From assembly GCA_021648045.1 (NCBI GenBank), contig JAKITM010000026.1:1-27233 (forward strand): a stretch of 27,233 nucleotides of DNA, read 5' to 3'. Shown piece after piece: positions 1 through 7,375 of this stretch. The notes under the pieces were generated by a model that was not told the origin of the DNA, ran no database searches, and saw only the letters and a list, made by a program, of their open reading frames with translations. The DNA is from Lysobacterales bacterium. Its GTDB lineage: Bacteria > Pseudomonadota > Gammaproteobacteria > Xanthomonadales > SZUA-36. The position numbers and the translations under genes were made by a program. Numbering within the stretch: position 1 is the stretch's first letter; each line of letters begins with the position of its first letter.

Positions 1-127
1 ACGACCTGACAGAACAGAAAGACTAGATAACAAGTGATGCCCTAATAGCCCGAAAATCGGGAAGGGGATATTTTAACCAGAGGCTTGACTTTGTGCTTCA
101 TAGAAGGGTGGGCATTTATGCCCACGC
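1..127. repeat. Left arm of exact 127-bp terminal inverted repeat
   Basis: Bases 1-127 are identical to the reverse complement of 27107-27233. The match stops abruptly at base 128 (a here, c in the other copy). It ends inside a GTGGGCATTTATGCCCAC palindrome that recurs elsewhere in the window. A length of exactly 127 equals a common final k-mer size of short-read assemblers, so the arms are probably the two ends of one contig running into the same dispersed repeat. No gene lies in it. Confidence 0.95.
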
Positions 128-206
128 AGCGAAATTATAACGATTCGAGAAACAGGCTCGGGTTGACTGGCTTTTACGCGTGGGCATAAATGCCCACCCT
201 ACGGTA
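108..206. repeat. REP/BIME-like inverted pair of palindromes
   Basis: Two copies of an 8-bp-arm palindrome, GTGGGCAT-2 nt-ATGCCCAC, lie at 108-125 and 180-197 in opposite orientation, about 54 bp apart. On the minus strand the second copy is preceded by GTAG (GTAGGGTGGGCAT), the kind of foot tetranucleotide seen in REP sequences mobilised by RAYT (REP-associated tyrosine transposases). A diverged copy of the whole unit, including a GCGTAAAAGCCAG spacer start, lies at 26983-27063. No RAYT gene is in the window. The REP assignment rests on shape and repetition only. Confidence 0.7.
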
Positions 207-240
207 CGGGGGTGATCGGTAGCTAAAGGTACCGCCCCCG
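207..240. repeat. Degenerate GGTACC hairpin repeat downstream of pspF
   Basis: An imperfect palindrome (GGGGG...CGGTAGC-TAAA-GGTACCG-CCCCC) directly follows the pspF stop on the minus strand. It resembles the perfect hairpin at 5175-5201 in its TAAA(A) loop and GGTACCG arm. It could help end pspF transcription, but no T-run follows it, so it is listed as a diverged copy of a repeat. Confidence 0.5.
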
Positions 241-242
241 GC

Positions 243-1262
243 TTAGTCGTCTTTATCGGAAATATCGTACTTGCGTAGGTAGCCACGGAGTTGGTGGTAG
301 GTCATTCCCAAGTACTCGGCGGTTTGTTTTTGTTTGTATTTGTTTTGTTTTAAAGCGGCCTCGATTAAATCAATTTCGGTTTGCTGGATATGGTCTTTTA
401 GGTTAAACGCTTCCGGCGGTAGTATAGTGGTAGCTACAGCGGGGTTTTCAACTGATGGTTCAACTGGTTCACCCAAGGGTCGCCAGGGTGATTCAAAAGG
501 GTCGAAATCAATTTGGGTAATCTCGGCTTCTACATCATCGTTACGATAAACTGCGCGCTCGACTACATTTTTCAATTCACGAACATTGCCCGGCCAAGCA
601 TATTGCATTAATGCTGCTCGGGCTGACTTGGCAAAGCCGGCAAAATATTCACGCTCCAGTTCACTGGCCATTTTGGTGGCGAAGTGTTCGGCTAGCAACT
701 GAATATCTTCGATGCGTACCCGCAACGGGGGCAGGGTGATGACATCGAATGCGAGGCGATCAAGCAGGTCGGCGCGGAATTTTCCGGCTTTTACCTGAGC
801 AGGTAAATCCATATTGGTGGCACCTATCAGGCGTACATCGGTGCTAATGGTGGTGGATGAGCCCACTCGTTCAAACTCACCATATTCAACCACCCGCAAG
901 ATTTTTTCTTGGATTCCTAGAGAAGTATTCGCCAGTTCATCGAGGAACAGGCTACCGTTATCAGCCAATTCAAAACGCCCTTTACGGCGTTTAGCGGCAC
1001 CGGTAAAAGCCCCGGCTTCATGGCCGAAAAGTTCGGTTTCTAGCAGCGATTCGGTCAATGCGGCACAGTTGAGTTTGAGAAAAGGGTTTTCCCACCGCTT
1101 TGAGAGAAAGTGCAGGCGCTCGGCAATCAGTTCTTTGCCGGTACCGCGCTCACCCACAATCAATATGGGTTTGCTTAGGGGCGCCAACTGGGATACTTGC
1201 TCAAGCACGGCAGTAAATGCCGGCGATTGGCCGATTAGATTTTGCGGTTCACGAACCACCAT
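243..1262 (-). CDS. pspF: PspF, sigma-54 enhancer-binding activator of the phage shock response
   Basis: A 339-residue bacterial enhancer-binding protein with no N-terminal receiver domain, as in E. coli PspF (about 325 residues). An AAA+ domain fills the first 240 residues: Walker A GERGTGKE (37-44), sigma-54-contacting loop GAFTGA (84-89), Walker B GSLFLDEL with D108/E109, and the FRADLLDRL arginine-finger region. A Fis-type helix-turn-helix ends the protein (AEYLGMTYHQLR). In the family it hydrolyses ATP to open sigma-54 promoters of psp genes and is held in check by PspA. The ATG start has a good AGGAAG ribosome site. It lies 95 nt downstream of ybbP on the same strand, so it may be co-transcribed with ybbAP. 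No pspA, pspB or pspC is adjacent within the window, whereas in enterobacteria pspF diverges from pspA. An inverted repeat covers its ribosome site. Confidence 0.93.
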   Translation of the reverse strand: MVVREPQNLIGQSPAFTAVLEQVSQLAPLSKPILIVGERGTGKELIAERLHFLSKRWENPFLKLNCAALTESLLETELFGHEAGAFTGAAKRRKGRFELADNGSLFLDELANTSLGIQEKILRVVEYGEFERVGSSTTISTDVRLIGATNMDLPAQVKAGKFRADLLDRLAFDVITLPPLRVRIEDIQLLAEHFATKMASELEREYFAGFAKSARAALMQYAWPGNVRELKNVVERAVYRNDDVEAEITQIDFDPFESPWRPLGEPVEPSVENPAVATTILPPEAFNLKDHIQQTEIDLIEAALKQNKYKQKQTAEYLGMTYHQLRGYLRKYDISDKDD

Positions 1263-1268
1263 ATTTTC

Positions 1269-1315
1269 TTCCTACCCTGATTAGAAATGCTATTTTAAGT
1301 CATTCAGAGTAGGAA
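1269..1315 (-). promoter_or_regulatory. Inverted repeat that would sequester the pspF ribosome-binding site
   Basis: Twelve-base arms, TTCCTACCCTGA at 1269-1280 and TCAGAGTAGGAA at 1304-1315, are complementary apart from one G·U pair, with a 23-nt loop. Read on the minus strand, the downstream arm contains the AGGAA part of the pspF Shine-Dalgarno sequence, six bases before the ATG. In mRNA the hairpin would hide that site. As DNA it could instead be a regulator-binding dyad. The pairing is seen directly; the function is inferred. Confidence 0.55.
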
Positions 1316-1357
1316 TAGATGTGCCCATAGTCATATTCGCCAAAAAATGGTAATTAA

Positions 1358-3844
1358 TTAGGCAGCCCGCAAAACGCTTACCGGTGAATGGGTAACCACT
1401 CGCCAAGTTGCAAGCAAACCGCTGATGCCGACAAAAAACATACCTAATAATGGCCCTGCCAGCCAAACCGCTAGGCTGAATTGATACTCGAACTTAAATA
1501 CATTTACCGCCAGATGCCAGGCCGCCAGACTAGCGCCGGTCGATGCCAGCAGCCCTGCCAGCAGCCCAATAGCAATGAACTCAACCGCAACCCCTGAAAG
1601 CACTCGTTTTTTGGAAGCGCCCAGAGTACGCAGGATGGCGCTTTCAAAGCTGCGTTCATCCAAGCTGGACTGTACCGCTGCCCACAACACCGCGAGCCCG
1701 GCAATCAGGGTGAACAAAAACACGGCTTGAACTGCCAGTGAAGCCTTATCCATTACATCGCGCACCTGCGCCAGAGAAGCCTCAAGATCAATTACAGTAA
1801 CACTCGGAAATTGACGCATTAGGTCGATAACTTTGCCAGCATCTTCAGGGCTAGCATAGAGTGCTGCTAAGTAGCTGGCAGGGTATCCTTTCAATGCAGC
1901 GGGTGAAAACACCATAAAGAAATTCGGTTTAAAGGTATCCCATTCGACCGTGCGGAAGCTGGTAACAGTAGCTATGACCGGTTCACCGGCAATCTCAAAA
2001 CCCAGCACATCACCCATTTTAATGTTCAGCTCGCTAGCGAAATTTTCCTCCAATGAAACTTCGTGTCGATCGGTACCAGCCGGCCACCAGCTGCCCTCAG
2101 CCAGACTGTTGCCAGTTTGGATGGTGTTGCTGTAACTAAGGTTGGATTCGCGCTTCGCCCAGCGCTCACCCTGAGGATCCTCAAAGGTCATCTGGTTAAC
2201 ATCCTCGCCATTAATCAAGGTAAGACGGGCGCGTATCAGTGGTACAAAGTCTGGAATCTGTAGCTGCTTATCTTTCAAAAACTGTTGCATCAGTGGCACT
2301 TCATGTGCCTGAATATTGATCATAAACTGATTTGGAGCATCACTTGGTAGGCTATCGCGCCAAGTGTCCATCAGGTCGTTGCGAACCAGAGTTAATAATA
2401 TCAACACCATCAGCCCCAGCCCGAAGGCGACCACCTGGACCACGCTTTCGCGACCGCGGCGATTCAAGTTGGCCAGCCCGTAGCGCCAGGCTACCCCAGC
2501 AACGCCGCGAAAACGACTGGTGGCTTTAACCAGCAACCAACCGGCAAGTCCCAGCATTGCAAATGTGACTGCAGCGCCTAAAGCTATGCCGAGTACCAGG
2601 GCGATATCGCCGATGATCCATTGCAATAAGGCAAGAACAGCGATAATGCCGGCGAGATAACTAATTCCGTAGCGTAATGGCGGTGGTTCTACATCTTGGC
2701 GCAATACTCGCAATACCGGGGTTTTGCCCATTTGCATAAGGTCGGGCAAGGCAAAACCGCAAAGTATGCATAATGCGGTTACAAACCCTAGAAAAATCGG
2801 TGCAGCACTGGGTGCCGGTAGTTCTTGAGCAATTAGGTCTTTAGCGATCCAGGCGAGACCTTCCTGCGAGAGATAACCCAGGATTACGCCAACGGTAGCC
2901 CCCAGAATGGTTAGCATCAGCATCTGCAGCAGGTTTAGCCGGATAATAAACGCCTGTTGTGAACCCAGGCACTTGAGCAGGGCGATACGGTCTCTATGGC
3001 GTAGTGCGTAGCGTCTTGATGCCATCGCAACCGCTACTGCGGCCAGTAACACACTGACCAAAGATGCAAGATTAAGAAAGCGCCCGGCACGCTCCATAGC
3101 AGAACGAATTTGCGGGTTGGTATCTTCAATATCGCTTAACTGTTCGCCGGCCTGCATCAGCGCTTCAAGCTGAGGTTTAAAGTCGTTAACAGCGGCTCGC
3201 GTACCGGAAAAAAGTTGCCGGTAAGTCACCCGACTACCCGGCTGGACAAGAGCGGTGGCTTCCAGATCGTCAATGTTAATCAGCAGCGTCGGCGCAAGAT
3301 CGACAAACTGCCAGCCTTGATCCGGGCGAAAATTTAATACCCGGGTAATTTTTAAATGCGTCTTACCAACGCGTATTGTGGCTCCGGTATCAGCTCCCAA
3401 TCGGGCCAGTAAGCGGGTGCTTGCCCAGGCCTCACCGGGGGCTGGGGTGCTGTCTGTTTCGGTGTCGCTTGCGAGTAATGCGTTGGCCGTTTTAAGTTTT
3501 CCACGCAGAGGGTAACTTGGAGTTACCGCACGAATGGCCGCCAGGGCACTGCGATCAGCATCAAAAATCACACTTGGCATGGTAACCATGACGGCGGTTT
3601 GCAGACCCGCTGCAGTCGCAGTTTGCAGATATTTTTCGGGCAGCGCACGGCCGGAGCTCAGACGCAAATCAGCAGCCAGTGATTCTGCGGCTCGAAGCTC
3701 TACTGCATGTCCGACACGATCGGTTAAAAAGGCCACAGCAGTGAGTGAAGTGACCGCAATAATCAGCGCTATTGCTAATACAGTAAGCTCACCCGACTTC
3801 CAGTCGCGCAGCAGCAAACGCCAAGCAAGTGCCAGTGACTTCAA
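1358..3844 (-). CDS. ybbP: YbbP-family FtsX-like ABC transporter permease
   Basis: An 828-residue membrane protein (E. coli YbbP is about 800). One transmembrane helix at residues 21-41 is followed by a periplasmic domain. Then comes an FtsX-type permease unit (about 255-380), a central group of helices (about 395-490), a second periplasmic domain (about 490-690), and a final FtsX-type unit (about 700-825). This two-FtsX plan is typical of YbbP/MacB-like permeases, which do mechanical work on substrates in the periplasm or outer leaflet. The start is TTG, overlapping the ybbA stop in TTGA, with GGAG nine bases upstream; no in-frame ATG exists near this N-terminus. It is encoded with its ATPase and beside tesA, a linkage also known in E. 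coli. The substrate is not evident here. Confidence 0.9.
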   Translation of the reverse strand: MKSLALAWRLLLRDWKSGELTVLAIALIIAVTSLTAVAFLTDRVGHAVELRAAESLAADLRLSSGRALPEKYLQTATAAGLQTAVMVTMPSVIFDADRSALAAIRAVTPSYPLRGKLKTANALLASDTETDSTPAPGEAWASTRLLARLGADTGATIRVGKTHLKITRVLNFRPDQGWQFVDLAPTLLINIDDLEATALVQPGSRVTYRQLFSGTRAAVNDFKPQLEALMQAGEQLSDIEDTNPQIRSAMERAGRFLNLASLVSVLLAAVAVAMASRRYALRHRDRIALLKCLGSQQAFIIRLNLLQMLMLTILGATVGVILGYLSQEGLAWIAKDLIAQELPAPSAAPIFLGFVTALCILCGFALPDLMQMGKTPVLRVLRQDVEPPPLRYGISYLAGIIAVLALLQWIIGDIALVLGIALGAAVTFAMLGLAGWLLVKATSRFRGVAGVAWRYGLANLNRRGRESVVQVVAFGLGLMVLILLTLVRNDLMDTWRDSLPSDAPNQFMINIQAHEVPLMQQFLKDKQLQIPDFVPLIRARLTLINGEDVNQMTFEDPQGERWAKRESNLSYSNTIQTGNSLAEGSWWPAGTDRHEVSLEENFASELNIKMGDVLGFEIAGEPVIATVTSFRTVEWDTFKPNFFMVFSPAALKGYPASYLAALYASPEDAGKVIDLMRQFPSVTVIDLEASLAQVRDVMDKASLAVQAVFLFTLIAGLAVLWAAVQSSLDERSFESAILRTLGASKKRVLSGVAVEFIAIGLLAGLLASTGASLAAWHLAVNVFKFEYQFSLAVWLAGPLLGMFFVGISGLLATWRVVTHSPVSVLRAA

Positions 3845-4536
3845 GCGTTGTGCTCCGTTTTAATCCGCCCGGCTTCCATTTCCAGTATATAGTCGCAGCG
3901 TTGTGCCAACCCCATATCATGGCTGACCAGGACTAGCGTAGTGCCGTATTCACGATTCATCTCAAACAGAATATCAATCACGGTTTCCCCGGTTTGCTGG
4001 TCGAGATTACCGGTGGGTTCATCGGCAAACAAAACCGTTGGCTGAACCACATAAGCACGGGCGATAGCCACCCGTTGTTTTTCTCCACCGGATAATTGCC
4101 GAGGGTAATGACCGGCGCGTTCATGCAGGCCTACATTTTTCAATGCTTGCATGGCAGCTTCCGATGGCTGCGCGTGGTTAGATAGTTCCAGTGGCAACAT
4201 CACATTTTCCAATGCAGTTAATGAGGGGATAAGGTGAAATGACTGAAAAACAAAACCGACCTGATTGGCGCGTAATGCGGCGCGGCCATCTTCGTCCAGT
4301 GCGGTGAGTTCGCTACTACCCAACCAGACTTTTCCGGAAGTCGGCAGATCAAGCCCGGCGAGCAAACCTAACAGGGTAGATTTGCCCGCGCCAGAGGCAC
4401 CAACAATCGCAATTCGATCACCAGCGCTGACTTGCAGGCTCACCTGGTCTAAGATGGTCAATGGCCCTTCGGGGCTGGTGACAATTTTGCTGAGGTTTTC
4501 AGCTTTTAGTGCATATTCGGAGTTTGAATTATTCAT
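3841..4536 (-). CDS. ybbA: YbbA-family ABC transporter ATP-binding protein
   Basis: A 231-residue ATPase of the LolD/MacB/YbbA class, closest in my recall to E. coli YbbA. All motifs are present: Walker A GASGAGKST (46-54), Q-loop Q98 in GFVFQSF, signature LSGGE (148-152), Walker B VLFADEP (168-174) and the switch histidine H206. It should pair with the adjacent permease YbbP, whose TTG start overlaps its stop codon. Its ATG overlaps the ATG of divergent tesA, so its promoter must lie inside the tesA coding sequence. No strong Shine-Dalgarno precedes the ATG. Confidence 0.93.
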   Translation of the reverse strand: MNNSNSEYALKAENLSKIVTSPEGPLTILDQVSLQVSAGDRIAIVGASGAGKSTLLGLLAGLDLPTSGKVWLGSSELTALDEDGRAALRANQVGFVFQSFHLIPSLTALENVMLPLELSNHAQPSEAAMQALKNVGLHERAGHYPRQLSGGEKQRVAIARAYVVQPTVLFADEPTGNLDQQTGETVIDILFEMNREYGTTLVLVSHDMGLAQRCDYILEMEAGRIKTEHNA

Positions 4537-5152
4537 GAAAGGTATTTTAGCGGTTTTAGTAATTAGTTTAGGTTTATTTTCAGATTCTGTTCTTGCAGAA
4601 GAACCACCGGTGATATTAATTATGGGTGATAGCTTAAGTGCAGGCTACGAAATGAATAGCGATCAGTCGTGGGTGCATCTGCTCAAATTAAAATTACACC
4701 AAGAGGGGTATAGCTATCGCATACAGAATTCCAGTATCAGCGGCGATACCACCGGGGGTGGGCTTGCTCGCCTGCCACGCTTGCTGAAAAAATATCAGCC
4801 CGAAATCGTAATTATTGAACTCGGAGCCAATGACGGTCTACAGGGAATGAACCCGAGTGTTACCCGAGATAATATGAGCCGCATGGTTCAAAGCAGTCAG
4901 GCTATCGGTGCGAAAGTACTACTTGCTGGAATTAAATTACCACCTAACTACGGAGCCGACTATATCCAGCAGTTTGAATCCATTTACACCGATATCGCCC
5001 ACAAGTTCGACACATTGTTGGTGCCGTTCTTTATGCAGGGCGTGGCCTTAAAGCCGGAACTGTTATTGGATGATGGTATTCACCCAAATGTAAAAGGCCA
5101 GCCGGTATTGCTGGATAATGTCTGGCAGGTGCTGGCACCGGTGCTTAAATAA
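4535..5152 (+). CDS. tesA: TesA, periplasmic GDSL esterase (thioesterase I / lysophospholipase L1)
   Basis: A 205-residue SGNH/GDSL hydrolase. The signal peptide is residues 1-21, with likely cleavage after VLA before EEPP. Catalytic elements are GDSL (31-34, nucleophile S33), the oxyanion residues G70 in ISGDT and N99 in GAND, and the D180/H183 pair in DGIHPN. The closest known relative is E. coli TesA, a broad esterase acting on acyl-thioesters and lysophospholipids in the periplasm. The open frame runs upstream through ybbA to 4265, but the ATG at 4535 is the only start that gives a signal peptide. That start codon overlaps the ybbA start on the other strand. GGAG at 4518-4521 is 13 bases away, a loose ribosome site. 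Confidence 0.93.
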   Translation: MKGILAVLVISLGLFSDSVLAEEPPVILIMGDSLSAGYEMNSDQSWVHLLKLKLHQEGYSYRIQNSSISGDTTGGGLARLPRLLKKYQPEIVIIELGANDGLQGMNPSVTRDNMSRMVQSSQAIGAKVLLAGIKLPPNYGADYIQQFESIYTDIAHKFDTLLVPFFMQGVALKPELLLDDGIHPNVKGQPVLLDNVWQVLAPVLK

Positions 5153-5174
5153 TAATTCGCTAGCCTGTTACAAG

Positions 5175-5201
5175 GGGACGGTACCTAAAAGGTACCGTCC
5201 C
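5175..5201. repeat. Perfect GGTACC hairpin (REP-like)
   Basis: Two perfectly complementary 11-bp arms (GGGACGGTACC and GGTACCGTCCC) flank a TAAAA loop, between tesA and the next operon. There is no T-run on either side, so it is not a standard terminator. A degenerate relative lies at 207-240. The form suggests a dispersed intergenic palindrome; it might also insulate the two transcription units. Confidence 0.65.
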
Positions 5202-5271
5202 TAGGGTTTCATCAAGTTTATTACTACTATATTCAGGGCGAGTTCAATTGGTATATGTAATAATTCCCGTT

Positions 5272-6096
5272 ATGACTGGTTTGCGTTCTACATTTGTTTT
5301 ACTAATATTGCTTTGTGCCATAGCGGCACAGACTGCCACAGCGCAAACTGAAAGCACTTTGATGGAGCAATTGCGCAGTGACTACAGCGCCTTAAATGCC
5401 GCCCGGAGCGATTTTGAACAGGCGGAAAAAAGTGCCAATACGAGTCCTGCAGAACAAGCTGATTTCGCCGAATGGATACTTCAACTCAGTCGGCAGGTGG
5501 CACAAAGCTGCCGCTTGTTGCAGTATTCTCCTGAGCATCTGGTGCCTGCGGATATCCCCTGTGATGAATACACCTCAAGCTATCAGTCACCGGTGGTTAT
5601 TGATATAAATTGGGAAACCACAGCCGCGGAAAAAACGGCTGCAGTAGTCGATCGCTTTAATGCCTCATTGGGTGATTTCGATGAGAAGCTGCTGCGCGAG
5701 CAAGACCGGGTAAAAGCCCGCAAGGCACAGGCAGCTTCAGCAGGTGGTGGCGGTGGTGCAAATGGTACTGGCGAGGGGGAATCGGCTGCCGATGGCTCTG
5801 AAGGTGCACAAGCTGAGGACGGCACTGAAAATGGTGACGGTGAAACTGGAGAATCTGGTCAACAGTCCGGCCAACAGGGCGATGAAACCGGCACTAGTAA
5901 CAATAACAGCAGCAACGCGTCCTCCGGCAGACCCTCTGGAGGCAAGCCCAGCAGCGCACCTCCGGGTACTCCGGATGGGCGTAATGATGATGTTATTGCC
6001 CGGCAATTGCGTGAGGCAGCAGAACAAGAAACTGACCCGGAACTAAAAAGAAAATTATGGGCAGAGTATCGCCGCTATAAGCAGGGCAGCCCCTGA
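5272..6096 (+). CDS. Secreted hypothetical protein with acidic low-complexity linker, first gene of the VWA/proton-channel operon
   Basis: Not recognised. A signal peptide (residues 1-25, cleavage near TAQTES) is followed by a mostly helical region (about 25-150) with two cysteines (about 80 and 97). A Gly/Ser/Glu/Asp/Asn-rich low-complexity stretch (about 155-235) follows, and the charged helical C-terminus is rich in Arg, Glu and Lys. The product is probably periplasmic. The ATG at 5272 gives the better signal peptide (274 residues). A TTG at 5248, five bases after AGGGCGAG, would add eight residues and has the better ribosome site, so the start is open. A TATATT at 5228-5233 is a possible -10, without a good -35. 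The next gene follows after 64 nt on the same strand, so it probably belongs to the operon. Confidence 0.7.
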   Translation: MTGLRSTFVLLILLCAIAAQTATAQTESTLMEQLRSDYSALNAARSDFEQAEKSANTSPAEQADFAEWILQLSRQVAQSCRLLQYSPEHLVPADIPCDEYTSSYQSPVVIDINWETTAAEKTAAVVDRFNASLGDFDEKLLREQDRVKARKAQAASAGGGGGANGTGEGESAADGSEGAQAEDGTENGDGETGESGQQSGQQGDETGTSNNNSSNASSGRPSGGKPSSAPPGTPDGRNDDVIARQLREAAEQETDPELKRKLWAEYRRYKQGSP

Positions 6097-6160
6097 GGGC
6101 GGCAGTCAATATAATACCGGTTAGCAAAAATTTAGCAGTTATTAATAAAAAAGAGACTTT

Positions 6161-7375
6161 ATGATTCGCACAGGAAAACTAGCGCTAGTTATTGGCGTGT
6201 TCTTATTATCGGCATGTGCCTCTACGGGTGGCCAAAGAAAAGCGCCCGTGCAGGTTGATTTACACAAAATTGTTCAGGAACTGCCTGAAGCGCAGTTGCT
6301 GGATGTCTGGATTGAGCAGTTTGAGCCCGGTGTATTGCCGAAAAAGGAAAAAAACGCCTTAGGCCTAAGCACCGAAATTCGTCAAGCGGAGGCTCGCTAT
6401 ATTCCCATTCACCTGCGCGGGGTTATGGAAAAAACCGGTTACTGGGGTGCCGTACGGGTGGTGCCCCAAAACACCGAAGGTGCAGAAATCCTGGTAAGCG
6501 GTTTGATTTTGAATTCAAATGGTGCCGATCTTGAGTTAAAAATTAGCGCAGAAGATGCCAGTGGCCGAGTGTGGTTCAGAAAGACTTACTCCGGTGAGGT
6601 TGATCCCAAAATCTATGACAATTTAGCCCCTAGAATGGATGCATTTCAGATGGTTTACCGGCTCATAGCTAACGATTTAGTTAAATTTCGGAATCAACTA
6701 AGTGATCAAGAACGCATTGCCATCCGCCAGTTTGCTGATGTTAGGTTTGCCGCAGATATGGCACCGGACACCTTCGCTGGACATCTGCGCCAGAACGAAA
6801 AAGGGCGGTATAATTTAGAACGACTACCGGCTGTTAACGATCCGGCATTCCAGCGCGTACAAATCATCCGCGAACGCGACTACATGCTTATCGACACGCT
6901 TAATGGTCATTACGATAATTTTTATCTGGATATGAGCAACCCCTATATGGAATGGCGCAAAGCCCAAAGTGTCGAAGCCGCCGCTTTGCGCGAGGTTAAA
7001 AGAAAGGCCAATACCCGTATGTTGTTAGGTGCGGCAGCAATTCTTGGTGCAATTGCTATCGAGGCGATGGGCAGCCGCAGCACCCGAGCCTCTACCGGCA
7101 CCCTGCGTGATGTGATGGTGCTGGGTGGAGCGGTAGCAGTGAAGTCCGGTATTGATATTAGATCCCAAGGCGGCATTCATACTGCGGCGATCGAAGAGCT
7201 GGGATATTCGTTCACCTCCGAAGCTCAGCCACTGGTAGTAGAAGTGGATGGTGAAATACACACGCTCACGGGTTCTGCCGAGGCGCAGTACAAGCAATGG
7301 CGTGCATTAATGCGCGAAATTTATACTTCAGAAACTGGTTTTGACACACTGTTTACCGAGCCTGTTAGTCGTTAA
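6161..7375 (+). CDS. Hypothetical outer-membrane lipoprotein of the VWA/proton-channel operon
   Basis: A 404-residue protein with a type II signal peptide and lipobox LSAC (16-19). The residue after Cys19 is Ala, not Asp, which favours the outer membrane. Residues 35-190 look like a mixed alpha/beta domain. Residues 225-285 are rich in Arg, Tyr and Asp, and 287-304 is a Gly/Ala-rich hydrophobic helix. I do not recognise a named family. The stop overlaps the next start in TAATG, so translation of the TPR protein is probably coupled to it. This links the lipoprotein to the membrane-complex genes downstream and suggests it is the outer-membrane partner, which is inference. Confidence 0.8.
   Translation: MIRTGKLALVIGVFLLSACASTGGQRKAPVQVDLHKIVQELPEAQLLDVWIEQFEPGVLPKKEKNALGLSTEIRQAEARYIPIHLRGVMEKTGYWGAVRVVPQNTEGAEILVSGLILNSNGADLELKISAEDASGRVWFRKTYSGEVDPKIYDNLAPRMDAFQMVYRLIANDLVKFRNQLSDQERIAIRQFADVRFAADMAPDTFAGHLRQNEKGRYNLERLPAVNDPAFQRVQIIRERDYMLIDTLNGHYDNFYLDMSNPYMEWRKAQSVEAAALREVKRKANTRMLLGAAAILGAIAIEAMGSRSTRASTGTLRDVMVLGGAVAVKSGIDIRSQGGIHTAAIEELGYSFTSEAQPLVVEVDGEIHTLTGSAEAQYKQWRALMREIYTSETGFDTLFTEPVSR

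Noticed and set aside
5205..5240. Promoter of the VWA operon
   Set aside because: TATATT at 5228-5233 is a fair -10 but no -35 at normal spacing resembles the consensus, so it is only mentioned with the gene.
5583..6046. Alternative-frame ORFs inside the low-complexity part of the first operon gene
   Set aside because: They are by-products of the repetitive GC-rich codons and lack ribosome sites and family features.
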